Counted from the stretch's first letter, positions 48,994-57,955 are shown. The stretch is DNA of 64,000 nt from JAJPKK01 sp963802745 (GCA_963802745.1 CAWDKL010000049.1:124001-188000), one strand, 5' to 3'. Notes: generated by a model from the sequence alone, not told the origin. Numbers and translations: made by a program.

Positions 48994-50013
48994 ATGGCCG
49001 TGGGAATAGCTGACATGACTGCCTCGCCCAGCAACTTTGTCGATCGCCTGTTCTTTGGTTACCAGAATTCGGCCGTGCTCAAGGCTGCCCTGGAACTCGA
49101 CGTATTCACTGTGATCGGGGAGGGCGCGACAGACGCACCGGGGCTTGCCGCCCGATGCAATGCCGCGCCGCGCGGCATCATCGCGCTATGCGACTCTCTG
49201 GTTGTAATTGGATTTCTGACGAAATTATCCGACCGCTATGCGCTCTCGCCCGATGCCGCGGCCTTCCTGGATCGACGCTCACCAATGTGCATTGCCGGCA
49301 TTCATGATTTCCTTGCAGCACCGGAGATGGTCGCACTGATTTTCGAGGACCCGGCAGGAGCGGTCCGCCGCGGCGGTGCACCGGGGCTCGCCAACGTGGC
49401 CCCCGATCACCCGATCTGGGTCCGGTTCGCGCGTGCTATGGGTCCATTCATGCAGCTTGATGCGAAGCTGGTGGCCGAACGCGCCGGCGGCCCGCACCCG
49501 CGGCGCGTGCTGGACATCTCGGCGAGCCACGGTCTCTTCGGCATTGCCTTCGGCCAGCGCTTCCCCGAATGCCGTATCACTGGGCTCGATTGGAGCGCTG
49601 TGGTTGCCGTAGCGAGCGAAAATGCCGCTGCTGCAGGGATCGCGGACCGATATGATACGATTGAGGGAAACGCGTTCGAAGTCGCCTGGGGCGAGGGATA
49701 CGATTTGGTGCTGTTGCCAAATTTCCTGCACCACTTCGATGCAGCCTCATGCACGGCCATTCTCAAACGAGCGCACGCCGCCCTATCACCGGGTGGGCGC
49801 GTGGCAATTGTCGAGTGGGTTCCCAATGAGGATCGCATTTCTCCGCCGTTTCCTGCACAGTTTACGATGACCATGCTGCTCACCACGCCCGGCGGCACGA
49901 CGTACACCGTACCGGAGCTGACGGCCATGCTGACGGCCGCAGAATTCGCCTTGCCTGAAGTAACTTCGCTCGTACCGACGCCGCTGACACTCTTGGTGGC
50001 GCGCGCACAGTAA
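48994..50013 (+). CDS. O-methyltransferase (acetylserotonin/hydroxyneurosporene type)
   Basis: A 339-aa SAM-dependent methyltransferase. An N-terminal winged-helix dimerisation domain (KAALELDVFTVIGEGATDA) is followed by a SAM domain with VLDISASHGLFGIAFGQRFP (GxG-like loop reading SASHG), ITGLDWS, LLPNFLHHFD and LSPGGRVAIVEW. It belongs to the small-molecule O-methyltransferases. The start at 48994 follows a GGGGGA site. Substrate unknown; it stands alone before the peroxidase operon. Confidence 0.87.
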   Translation: MAVGIADMTASPSNFVDRLFFGYQNSAVLKAALELDVFTVIGEGATDAPGLAARCNAAPRGIIALCDSLVVIGFLTKLSDRYALSPDAAAFLDRRSPMCIAGIHDFLAAPEMVALIFEDPAGAVRRGGAPGLANVAPDHPIWVRFARAMGPFMQLDAKLVAERAGGPHPRRVLDISASHGLFGIAFGQRFPECRITGLDWSAVVAVASENAAAAGIADRYDTIEGNAFEVAWGEGYDLVLLPNFLHHFDAASCTAILKRAHAALSPGGRVAIVEWVPNEDRISPPFPAQFTMTMLLTTPGGTTYTVPELTAMLTAAEFALPEVTSLVPTPLTLLVARAQ

Positions 50014-50287
50014 CAAACAGTAACAACCGCGGCGGCTTTCATGGGTGTGAATCCGCCGAGGCAAGCTCGCATGCCGGGTGGATTGTTCGGTATGATTCGA
50101 ACCAAGGAAACGCCGGACGGGATGGCGTGGACGTTCGTCGGCACGCGACGGCAAGGTTGCGCGTTGTACCCGCATTGGTGCAGTTGGTGCATGGTCCGGC
50201 TCGATCTACTCTAGCTGGACGCTAGGTGAACCCGGTTCTTGGAAGAGCGAATTCCCGTGCAGGTACCATCCGAGGGAGGCCGATCTG

Positions 50288-51367
50288 ATGACCGCACCTG
50301 AAGCGGCGGGAGGCTTACCTTCCGTCGCGCAGCCCATAGCCGCACCGCTCACCCGCGCCGCGATCTTTCTGGTCGTGGCAGTAAAAGCGGGTACCGACAA
50401 TCGCGCGGTCTTGCGGGCGTTCTGTGGAGAACTCGCTGCGCTGTTTCGCGCGGTGGAGTTTCGCGACATTGAAGCTGGCCTTTCCTGCGTCATGGGGATT
50501 GGTTCCGACGCATGGGACTTCCTGTTTGGACCGCCGCGGCCGGCGGAACTGCATCCGTTCCGGGAAATTCGCGCCGGAACGCGCCACGCAATCTCCACGC
50601 CAGGCGATCTCTTGTTCCACATTCGCGCGAAGCGCATGGATCTTTGCTTCGAACTCACGAGGCAGATCATGGCCCGCATCGGTGACGCGGTTTCGGCCGT
50701 GGATGAAGTCCACGGCTTTCGTTACTTCGACGAGCGCGATCTCCTCGGCTTCGTCAACGGAACGGAAAACCCAAGGGGCGGGGCGGCGATCGAAGCCGCG
50801 CTGGTTGGGCAGGAGGATGCCCTGTTCGCCGGCGGCAGCTATGTCATCGTGCAGAAATATCTTCACGATCTTAACGCATGGAACGCGCTGTCCACCGAGG
50901 CGCAGGAACAAATCATCGGCCGTACGAAGCTGTCCGACATCGAGTTGGACAATTCTATCAAGCCGGCCTCGGCGCATAACGCGCTCACCACGATTGTCGA
51001 GAACGGGAAGGAAATCAAAATCCTGCGCGACAATATGCCGTTCGGCCGGGCCGGCCACGGAGAGTTCGGCACCTATTTCATCGGCTATAGCCGCTCGCCC
51101 CGCGTCACCGAGCAGATGATCGAGAACATGTTCGTCGGCCGCCCGCCCGGCAATTACGACCGGCTGCTCGACTTCAGCCGGGCCGTCACCGGAAACCTGT
51201 TCTTCGTTCCGTCCGCGACATTTCTGAACACCGTGACCGACGACGAGCCCGCGGCAGTCGTACCTCCGGTCCCGCCGGCGCTGGTCCAATCCTCACGATC
51301 CATTCCGCCAGTGCATGACGGTTCGCTCGGCATCGGGTCGCTCAAAGGAGACATTCGGCATGAATAA
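50288..51367 (+). CDS. Dye-decolorising peroxidase, encapsulin cargo
   Basis: A 359-aa DyP-type haem peroxidase. Proximal ligand His230 is in ASAHNALTT and distal Arg247 in KILRDNMPFG. The usual GXXDG motif reads GFVNGTENP, with Asn157 where the family has its distal Asp. The C-terminal tail after a Pro/Ser linker is DGSLGIGSLKG, the known encapsulin-targeting peptide. The start has a GGGAGG site eight bases upstream. The gene overlaps the shell gene by 8 bp. The enzyme should be packed inside the shell for oxidative protection. Confidence 0.93.
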   Translation: MTAPEAAGGLPSVAQPIAAPLTRAAIFLVVAVKAGTDNRAVLRAFCGELAALFRAVEFRDIEAGLSCVMGIGSDAWDFLFGPPRPAELHPFREIRAGTRHAISTPGDLLFHIRAKRMDLCFELTRQIMARIGDAVSAVDEVHGFRYFDERDLLGFVNGTENPRGGAAIEAALVGQEDALFAGGSYVIVQKYLHDLNAWNALSTEAQEQIIGRTKLSDIELDNSIKPASAHNALTTIVENGKEIKILRDNMPFGRAGHGEFGTYFIGYSRSPRVTEQMIENMFVGRPPGNYDRLLDFSRAVTGNLFFVPSATFLNTVTDDEPAAVVPPVPPALVQSSRSIPPVHDGSLGIGSLKGDIRHE

Positions 51368-52178
51368 TCTGCATCGCGAGCTTGCCCCCATTTCGGATGC
51401 GGCATGGGCGGAAATCGAACAGGAAACATCGCGTACGCTCAAGCGCTATCTCGCCGCGCGGCACGTGGTCAACGTGCGGGGACCGGGCGGCGTGGGCCTC
51501 TCGGCCGTCGGTACCGGTCACCTGCGGACGATCGCGGCTCCGGCTGACGGTATCCTCGCAACGCAGCGCGAGGTGAAGGCGCTTGTCGAGCTGCGGGTTC
51601 CGTTCGAACTGGACCGCCAAGCAATCGACGATGTTGAGCGTGGTGCTAACGATTCGGACTGGCAGCCCGCCAAGAACGCCGCGCGACAGATCGCCTTTGC
51701 GGAAGACGGCGCCATCTTCGAGGGCTATGCCGCCGCCGGAATTGGCGGCATCCGCCAGGGGACCAGCAATCCGATCGTGACGCTTCCGGCTGACGTGCGC
51801 CACTATCCAGAGGCGATAGCGCAAGCCCTGAGCCAATTGCGCCTCGTCGGCGTCAACGGGCCCTACAAGGTGCTGTTAGGTGCCGATGCCTACACGGCAC
51901 TCGCCGAGACGAGCGACCACGGCTATCCGGTACTGGAGCACGTCAGGCGCCTCGTCAAAGATGAAATCATCTGGGCTCCTGCGATTGCCGGTGCCTTCGT
52001 GCTGACCACCCGCGGCGGCGATTTCGACCTGCACATCGGGCAGGACGTGTCGATCGGCTATTCCGGCCACACCGACACCACCGTCCGCCTGTACCTGCAG
52101 GAGACATTCACGTTTCTTCTGCTCACTGCCGAGGCAGCCGTCGCGTTAGCGCCTCCCGTAAAGGCGCCGACGACCTGA
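51360..52178 (+). CDS. Encapsulin shell protein, family 1
   Basis: A 272-aa HK97-fold shell protein of the linocin M18/encapsulin family. It starts MNNLHRELAPISDAAWAEIE, followed by RTLKRYLAARHVVNVRGPGG and, later, VGVNGPYKVLLGADAYTALAE and SIGYSGHTDTTVRLYLQET, all typical blocks. The ATG at 51360 lies inside the peroxidase 3' end with an AAAGGAG site. Subunits self-assemble, commonly 60 per shell, and trap cargo carrying the terminal GSLGIGSL-type peptide. Confidence 0.94.
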   Translation: MNNLHRELAPISDAAWAEIEQETSRTLKRYLAARHVVNVRGPGGVGLSAVGTGHLRTIAAPADGILATQREVKALVELRVPFELDRQAIDDVERGANDSDWQPAKNAARQIAFAEDGAIFEGYAAAGIGGIRQGTSNPIVTLPADVRHYPEAIAQALSQLRLVGVNGPYKVLLGADAYTALAETSDHGYPVLEHVRRLVKDEIIWAPAIAGAFVLTTRGGDFDLHIGQDVSIGYSGHTDTTVRLYLQETFTFLLLTAEAAVALAPPVKAPTT

Positions 52179-52413
52179 CGCAGTAGGCCAGTCGCGCCTT
52201 GAGCCGAGGCGGCGCAACGCTCTCACACGGTTAGAGACGAGTAGAGTTCAACGGATCGTGCCGGCGATTGGTTGATGATCCATGGTGATGATCAGCTATT
52301 TCCATAGCACCACGCGACAATGGGTGTGAACGCAGCTCGCTCAATGGGCCGCCATCTCTATTCGCGCTATTTGCGGCAATTCCGCCCGCGCAGCGGCGTC
52401 GTTGCTCTTAAAA
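52179..52413. other. Spacer after encapsulin gene, nothing recognised
   Basis: No frame or repeat was recognised between the shell gene and the reductase relic. Confidence 0.4.
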
Positions 52414-52549
52414 CGGCAGTCCGCCGATCCATACCGATCGTGTCGCCTTCACGCTCGATCATGTCTTCCGGGCCGACGCCGATGGCGGCCACATCCTGAT
52501 ATTTCAACACTTTCGGATCGCCGTGCGCGGTCACCACAGATGCTTTCAG
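52414..52549 (-). pseudogene. N-terminal relic of a quinone oxidoreductase/zinc alcohol dehydrogenase
   Basis: Read on the minus strand from 52549 the frame gives LKASVVTAHGDPKVLKYQDV, then AAIGVGPEDMIE. This is the start of NADPH:quinone oxidoreductase-type proteins (usually MKAVVV..GDPxVLxxxDV). The start codon is CTG rather than ATG, and the match ends after about 35 residues. No NADP-binding part follows, so it is a short broken fragment. Confidence 0.55.
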
Positions 52550-52561
52550 GCGTTCTGCTGC

Positions 52562-53017
52562 TTAGCCGTAAGCAACGCCCGGGTTGCTTTGCCCCACTTC
52601 TATAATATAGCCATCAGGATCGCGAATGTAGCAGCGCGTCTCGCCGTACTTGGGCTTCGGCTCCGTGATGAACTCGGCTCCTCGACTTCGCCAAAGCTTG
52701 TAACAGGCTTGAATATCTGCAACGCGGATATTCATAAAGCTGCTGACCAGATCCGGATTGGCGGGGACGCTGAGCGTTACCGTTGGTTTGTCTGGTGTCG
52801 GACCACCCCCGGGGTTAACAAGGAGCCACGTGTTCGCGATTTGGATGTACCCCGGCGCGCCGCTGCTGTCGCCTCTGCTCAGAATGCGACCTCCGAAGAC
52901 CGTTTCGTAAAATCGAAGCGATCGTTCGACGTCGGACACGGTGAGAAAGTGTGCGACGGTAAACCCATCAAGCGGCGGCATCTGATAGCTTTTCTGCTCG
53001 ACTTCCACCTGGTTCAT
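52562..53017 (-). CDS. VOC (glyoxalase/bleomycin-resistance fold) family protein
   Basis: A 151-aa protein made of two beta-alpha-beta-beta-beta units: VAHFLTVSDVERSLRFYETV and MNIRVADIQACYKLWRSRGA, ending with CYIRDPDGYIIEVGQS, the typical metal-side strand. It probably binds a divalent metal; the substrate is unknown. The start at 53017 has a GGAGG-like site upstream (CCTCC in the plus strand). Confidence 0.88.
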   Translation of the reverse strand: MNQVEVEQKSYQMPPLDGFTVAHFLTVSDVERSLRFYETVFGGRILSRGDSSGAPGYIQIANTWLLVNPGGGPTPDKPTVTLSVPANPDLVSSFMNIRVADIQACYKLWRSRGAEFITEPKPKYGETRCYIRDPDGYIIEVGQSNPGVAYG

Positions 53018-53348
53018 AGACGCCTCCTATTCGGATATGCTACTTCTTCGTTCGGCAGAATATGTCGGGCAGTGTGCTTTAGCAACTGAAACGCTCGATC
53101 AGCGCCTTAGCTTCAACGTAGCTTTCAGGGTTCCGTCTTTAGATACAGATGGCCATTACGGCGCAAAAATCCCTCCAGCCTTAATACGTCGCCATCTTCT
53201 GCACGGCCCACCATTACCGGCCCTCCGCCGCCGGTATCGAGTGGGCCGACGCGACGCAGGATCATTGCGCGCATCAACAGCTTACCGAGGTCAGCCTCCG
53301 CTATCAGAAGCGCCCGCAGTCGCTGTTGCGGAATAATCAGCGCTTCGC
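53018..53348. other. Intergenic about 330 bp, gene-like but unrecognised
   Basis: Codon-like composition continues left of the RepC-like relic (for example a frame with HHYRPSAAGIEWADATQDH near 53200), suggesting more decayed coding DNA, but I cannot name it. Confidence 0.35.
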
Positions 53349-53482
53349 GAGGCCTATGGCTTCGATCTATCGCCGCTTGCGATGCGCTATGACGAATTCA
53401 TCCGCATCGCGGCCGAGGCCAAGATCGAGCGCGAGCACATGAAGGCAATGGATACGTCATCATTTAAACGCCGTGGCTCTTA
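53349..53482 (+). pseudogene. Possible RepC-like plasmid replication protein relic
   Basis: A short frame reads EAYGFDLSPLAMRYDEF and then IRIAAEAKIEREHMKAMD before a stop. RepC initiators of alphaproteobacterial plasmids carry a GFDLxPLxxRxxE block followed by an alanine/glutamate helix, so a plasmid-derived fragment is likely. No start or DNA-binding part is intact. Resemblance rests on about 35 residues. Confidence 0.5.
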
Positions 53483-53641
53483 GGCCGCGGCCAGTCCCTG
53501 CAGCACTGAGGCAACCATGCAGACCCCGCGACCAAATCGCGGGTCATTTTTTTCTCCTGGTCGCGTGACGCCGTGCCGCGATGGTTTTTGCTCGCTCGAC
53601 GAATCAATTCTGGTGAGGATGTGACCCGTGCAAGACAACAC

Positions 53642-53869
53642 TCACGGCTCACCGCCGAGGTAAGCCCGCGTCGTAACCGCCGCGATTTTTTGTGAAAGCT
53701 TGATCTTGTTCCCTTCGACTTCGGCCACCTGGTTCTTGTCAAGGAAAAGATCGAGAGGATCGAGAGCATCGTTCTTGGCAAGCTTTATTCGGTCGCCCTC
53801 GACGCTGTCCACGATGCCAACATGCAGGCCGTTAGCATCCACCACTTCCATGTTTGCGCAGATTTCCAT
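53642..53869 (-). CDS. DUF2171 small stress protein
   Basis: A 75-aa protein with the family core MEVVDANGLHVGIVDSVEGD followed by RIKLAKNDA, a PRC-barrel-like small beta fold, ending in KIKLSQKIAAV. Function unknown. The start at 53869 has a GGAGA site. An exact EcfG-type promoter lies 35 bp upstream, so it should be induced in the general stress response. Confidence 0.85.
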   Translation of the reverse strand: MEICANMEVVDANGLHVGIVDSVEGDRIKLAKNDALDPLDLFLDKNQVAEVEGNKIKLSQKIAAVTTRAYLGGEP

Positions 53870-53903
53870 TCGCCGTCTCCGTAGCTCATTGTCCAACCCT
53901 GGT

Positions 53904-53929
53904 AACGCTGGAGCCATGCGCCGGGTTCC
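53904..53929 (-). promoter_or_regulatory. EcfG-type stress promoter of DUF2171 gene
   Basis: On the minus strand GGAAC, 17 bases, CGTT: exact match to the alphaproteobacterial general stress sigma consensus, ending 35 bp before the start codon. Confidence 0.7.
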
Positions 53930-54259
53930 TTGCTTGATTTGACGCCTCGATCACTTGAAGCTTTTTCGCCAAGCAAGTCCGGACGCCGAACATGCCGGAA
54001 GGGGCGGGAAAGGGGACTGGTCAAGTGGCGCCATGCCCGGCACGATGCAATGGCGCCGATCACAGGTTAGCAGTGCGAGTGACTGCAAAAAACCACCCCG
54101 CACGGACCTGAGGGTGAGATGGCCCCCATCGACGGGACCCCGGGCCGGTTGAATTAAAGTGGAGAGGTCTGCGGTTCGTTGCTTGAAGATCAGTATACGA
54201 TCGATGTTTTGCTGGTTTCTCGATGCTTCGCGGAGACTCCGCCAAGCTTCTCAAATCAG
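53930..54259. other. Intergenic 330 bp, nothing recognised
   Basis: The stretch lies between the DUF2171 promoter and the sorbosone-dehydrogenase relic. Only short unconvincing frames are present. Confidence 0.4.
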
Positions 54260-54560
54260 CATCGATCGGTCCATGGGATTGGCCTTCTACAAGGCCACAT
54301 TGCTTCCTGCTCGATACCGCGGCGGCGGCTTTTTCGGTGATCATGGCTCGTGGAATCGCATTCCTCGCAGCGGGCATAAGGTGATATTCGTGCCATTGGG
54401 CGGCGGCGCCCGTCCGGCATGCCGTCCGTTATTCTCAGCAGCTTCGTCGATGGGAACAGTGACGCGCGCGGTCGTCCCATCGGTGTCGCGATCGACAGGA
54501 CCGGGGCGTTGCCGGTCGCAGACGGCGTCGGAGATGCGGGGTGGCGCGTATCGCCGGCAG
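54260..54560 (+). pseudogene. Sorbosone-dehydrogenase-like (PQQ sugar dehydrogenase family) C-terminal relic
   Basis: One frame reads MGLAFYKATLLPARYRGGGF and FGDHGSWNRIPRSGHKVIFV (about 54275-54395). The next frame continues with VDGNSDARGRPIGVAIDRTG and ALPVADGVGDAGWRVS (about 54430-54545). In L-sorbosone dehydrogenase-type beta-propellers these blocks follow one another directly. The frameshift near 54400 and absence of the N-terminal 250 residues show a dead fragment. Confidence 0.7.
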
Positions 54561-54888
54561 GCGCAGAGGCCGTCCGCAATTGGTCGCACTGCGCGGCGCC
54601 AGCACGGGCATCGTCCGGCCCATTCAAGAAACGCATCGCGCTCGCGAGTATCTTGTAACGGTCGGCTGAAGGCCGAGCGGATTGGGTCGTCGGGCATAAC
54701 AGCCCTAATAATCAATTCAACGTTAGTCCCGCACCGTGGTGGAACTCGCATCGCATAGGGGGCATTGATCGTGTGTTCGACACGGGTCGAATGCCGGGCA
54801 TCTCGAAAGAAAAAAGGCTCGGCGTACGCGAGCGGGCCGACGATATGCGGCCCAGCGGCGCCTGTATTTGCGCCACCGGGAGAGTCTA
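54561..54888. other. Intergenic 328 bp upstream of DegP-like gene
   Basis: It must contain the protease promoter. A GGAAC at 54741 has no CGTT at the proper distance. Nothing else is recognised. Confidence 0.4.
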
Positions 54889-56327
54889 ATGAAATATGGT
54901 TCTGCAAGGAAATCCAATTGGCGCGGCATCGCGATTGCCTGCGCGGCCGGCGCGGTTGGTACGGGCGTGATGGCGCTCCCGCAAACATTTGTCGCCGCTG
55001 CTCCAAAACATCTGCAAAACTTGGCAGCCGCCGAACACCGCAGCTTCGCGGAAGTTGTGGACATCGTCAAGCCGGCCGTGATCGGCATTCGTGCCCGTGT
55101 GGTCGACGACGATGATGCGATAACCATCCTGCACGGCAGGAGGGTTGACCCCACGGACGTATCACGTCCGCCGCGTTTCAGAACATCCCAGGGAGCCGGA
55201 TTCTTCATTACACCCGACGGCTACGCCGTCACCAATAACCACGTTATCAGAGGAAGTAGCTTTGCCGAGATATTGACCGACGGCGGCCAAGTTTACAGGG
55301 CCAAGGTGGTCGGTGTCGATCCCGCGAGCGACCTCGCTCTGCTGAAGGTCGATGGCCGCAACGATTTCCCCCATGTGCAGTTTTCCGAGACGCCGCCGCG
55401 CATCGGGGATTGGATCATTGCGATCGGAAACCCGTTCGGCTTGGGCGGCACAGTTACGGCCGGAATCGTTTCGGCTCGCGGCCGAGACCTGGCAAACGAA
55501 AAGGATCTCCTTCAAATCGACGCCCCGGTAAACAGAGGCAATTCCGGAGGTCCGACGTTTGACCTTCAAGGGCAGGTGGTGGGCGTCAATTCCATGATCA
55601 TCTCGCCGACCGGCGCCTCGGTGGGAGTTGCATTCGCAATCCCGGCCGCCACGGTGAGACACGTCGTCGAGCAGCTCAAGGATAAGGGTTCGGTTACGCG
55701 CGGATGGTTGGATGTCCAATTCCAGTCGGTGTCCCCCGAGGTCGCCGCGCCACTGGGATTGGACAGCGCGTCCGGGAGTCCTTATCGCTGAGGTTCCGCC
55801 CGGGGGCCCGGGGGCGGCCGCGGGACTCGCGGTCGGGGATATCATCCGGACCATCAATGGCCAGCGTCGTGGAGAATGCCCACGCCTTCAATCGAATGGT
55901 GGAGGACACCGCCCCGGGCGCATCGTTGCTGCTCGGCGTCCTCCGGCACGGCACTGTGACGTCCATCGCCGCAGTGGCGAGCGCGGCTCCCGTCGCGGAT
56001 GCCCCTCGGCCGGTCCCGGCACGGACAGAACTCGAGCCGGTAGGGTCAAACCGGCAGCCACTCGGACTGTCTCTCGCCCCGACCGCGTCGCCGGCAGCCG
56101 GTGAAGGCAGTGGTGCGCTCGTTGTCGGTATCGATCCCAGTGGGCTGGCCGCCGGCCGCGGGATTGATGTCGGAGACGTGATTCTTGATGTTGCGAACAA
56201 GGCCATAACGACAGGCGACGACGTTTACAAAATGGTTATCGATGCGCAGAAAGCGGGCAAGCAGTCAATTCTCATGCGAATCAAATCCGGTGAGACCGCG
56301 CAATTCGTCGTCCTACCGCTGGATTGA
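54889..56327 (+). CDS. DegP/HtrA-type periplasmic serine protease, two apparent frameshifts
   Basis: An S1C protease with an N-terminal signal or anchor (IAIACAAGAVGTGVMALP). The triad is His in AVTNNHVI, Asp in ASDLALLKV and Ser in NRGNSGGPTF. The first frame (54889-55791) ends after LGLDSASG inside PDZ1. GVLIAEVPPGGPGAAAGLAV lies in the second frame and VVENAHAFNRMVED onward in the third, which runs to 56327 with a second PDZ-like domain. Two shifts near 55770 and 55863 are needed for a full protein of about 475 residues. The protease domain itself is intact. It is a fresh pseudogene or sequence error. The start at 54889 has a GGAGA site. Confidence 0.8.
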
Positions 56328-56333
56328 GGAGAG

Positions 56334-56579
56334 ATGACGGAATGCAAACCAAGGTCGCGTTGCGCCGATCAGACCACGGTGGGCACGGTCTTACCGAACT
56401 ACCGGCACGTCGGAATGATCGAAACTGAAACCGCCAGGCTATTCTGGTTCAAAGGGTTCCGGGCCCGCGGCAAGCGTCGCTACGGTGCTCCACGGCGCCA
56501 CCCAATTCAAGGGCCCTACGCGATCGATGTCTGCCGCGGACCCTTGAGGAACCTTGTGGGCGATTACGCCGTTTCATGA
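56334..56579 (+). CDS. Small open frame after DegP-like gene, doubtful
   Basis: An 81-codon frame starting 6 bp after the protease stop with a GAGGAG site just before the ATG. The product is arginine-rich (FKGFRARGKRRYGAPRRHP) with no recognised family. Its end overlaps the EcfG-type promoter of the next gene, which weakens the case for coding. Confidence 0.3.
   Translation: MTECKPRSRCADQTTVGTVLPNYRHVGMIETETARLFWFKGFRARGKRRYGAPRRHPIQGPYAIDVCRGPLRNLVGDYAVS
56548..56573 (+). promoter_or_regulatory. EcfG-type stress promoter of PfpI gene
   Basis: GGAAC, 17 bases, CGTT: exact consensus, ending 33 bp before the ATG at 56607. Confidence 0.7.
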
Positions 56580-56606
56580 CAATCGCGCAAACACAACGAG
56601 GACGTC

Positions 56607-57167
56607 ATGGAAATATCGGGAAAAAAAGTCGGAATTTTGGCAACCCGTGGCTTTGAACAGGCTGAGCTCGAAGTTCCACGTGACCGGTTAAGGGCGGCTG
56701 GTGCGACTGTCGAAGTTATCGCGCCTGAGCCTGGTGAAATTCGGGGGTGGGATCAAAAGGACTGGGGTCGTGCCGTACCGGTCGATCGCTCGCTAGAGGA
56801 CGCAAAGGCCGATGACTACGACGCTCTCGTCCTGCCGGGCGGCCAGATCAATCCGGACTTGCTGCGCATCAATTCGCGTGCCCTCAACCTGATTGCCGAG
56901 GTTTACAGACAGCGGAAGACGGTCGCAGCCGTTTGCCACGCGCCCTGGCTTCTGATCGAGACGGGGCTGGCCGCGGGTCTGAGGGCGACCTCCTATATTT
57001 CGATCAAGACCGATATGATCAACGCAGGCGCCAAGTGGGAAGATTCGGAAGTTGTTGTTGACCGTGGTATCATTACGTCCCGCAACCCCGGTGATCTGGA
57101 GGCCTTCTCCCGAGCGATAATCAGTGCGCTCGCGGAGCAGCAGAGCAACAAGCGCACGGCTGCATGA
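56607..57167 (+). CDS. DJ-1/PfpI family glutamine amidotransferase-like protein
   Basis: A 186-aa DJ-1/PfpI fold protein: VGILATRGFEQAELEVPRD (Glu near the active site), ALVLPGGQINPDLLR, and the nucleophile elbow AAVCHAPWLLIE with the reactive Cys, then ITSRNPGDLEAF. Relatives act as proteases, glyoxalases or deglycases against reactive aldehyde damage. The stress promoter just upstream fits a protective role. Confidence 0.92.
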   Translation: MEISGKKVGILATRGFEQAELEVPRDRLRAAGATVEVIAPEPGEIRGWDQKDWGRAVPVDRSLEDAKADDYDALVLPGGQINPDLLRINSRALNLIAEVYRQRKTVAAVCHAPWLLIETGLAAGLRATSYISIKTDMINAGAKWEDSEVVVDRGIITSRNPGDLEAFSRAIISALAEQQSNKRTAA

Positions 57168-57285
57168 GCAACAGTAAGGCTCTCAGATCCCGCTGAGGCC
57201 GGCCGTAGCGTAAGAGGCGAGTGCGGAGACGCGGCAGGAAATTGCGATGGCGTGTCGCGGGCCGCCATCGCAATGAAAGACGGGG

Positions 57286-57801
57286 CTACCGGTGGCCGGC
57301 CCCGGTCGTGGCCTCCGGGAGGATCGATTGTGCGGTCCGGAGATGCCGCTCCAAGGTCGGCAGGGACTCTTTCGCATAGGCCCCGGCGGCATCCGGCATC
57401 GAGGATGCGGTCTCATATTCTTTGATATCTTTTTCGTGGTCCTCAATCATGTGCTTCACGAACTCCACGTCGAACATTGTCCCGTTCAGCTTCGAAAGGT
57501 GCTCAAAATCGGCCTTCTGCTCGCTGTCGGGCTGGGTCGGCACCTTGATGTGCAAGGCTGCAGCGGCTTCCTCGGCTTTCTTATTGGCTTCGCTGTGATC
57601 CGTCTCCAGCATTTGGCCAAACATGCGCACCCCTTGACTTGCACCGTTCTTCTGCGCCAACTGCCCCATTTTAACTTCGGCGAGATTGCCCTCGATGGCC
57701 TTGGTCAGGAACATTTGTTCCCTCTTTTCCTGCGCCAATGTAGGAGTACTTGTCACGACTGCGACAGTTAGCGCGGCTCCTACCCAAACTCTGCTTCTCA
57801 T
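57286..57801 (-). CDS. DUF4142 exported protein
   Basis: A 171-aa protein. The start at 57801 has an AAGGAGG site five bases upstream; the signal peptide ends at PTLAQEK. The helical DUF4142 domain has FLTKAIEGNLAEVKMGQLA, METDHSEANKK-like MLETDHSEANKKAEE and KHMIEDHEKDIKEYE with conserved His and acidic residues, a ferritin-like four-helix layout. Function unknown; it is often stress-induced, and an EcfG-like promoter lies 37 bp upstream. Confidence 0.9.
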   Translation of the reverse strand: MRSRVWVGAALTVAVVTSTPTLAQEKREQMFLTKAIEGNLAEVKMGQLAQKNGASQGVRMFGQMLETDHSEANKKAEEAAAALHIKVPTQPDSEQKADFEHLSKLNGTMFDVEFVKHMIEDHEKDIKEYETASSMPDAAGAYAKESLPTLERHLRTAQSILPEATTGAGHR

Positions 57802-57838
57802 GATTGCCTCCTTAGGGAACGACCCCACTTCCTGGAAA

Positions 57839-57863
57839 AACGTGCGCCCCGGCTAAAGGTTTC
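57839..57863 (-). promoter_or_regulatory. EcfG-like promoter of DUF4142 gene
   Basis: On the minus strand GAAAC, 16 bases, CGTT: one mismatch in the -35, 37 bp before the start codon. Confidence 0.55.
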
Positions 57864-57955
57864 AGAAGGCTCCGAAGAAAGCGGCTGCAGAGGGGCTTTT
57901 TCATGCCTACGTTGCCGCTCCAGGCTGACGTCAAAAGCGCCGGGACGCCACGAAC

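Noticed and set aside
54741..54770. EcfG-type promoter before the DegP-like gene
   Set aside because: GGAAC is present but no CGTT follows at the right distance.
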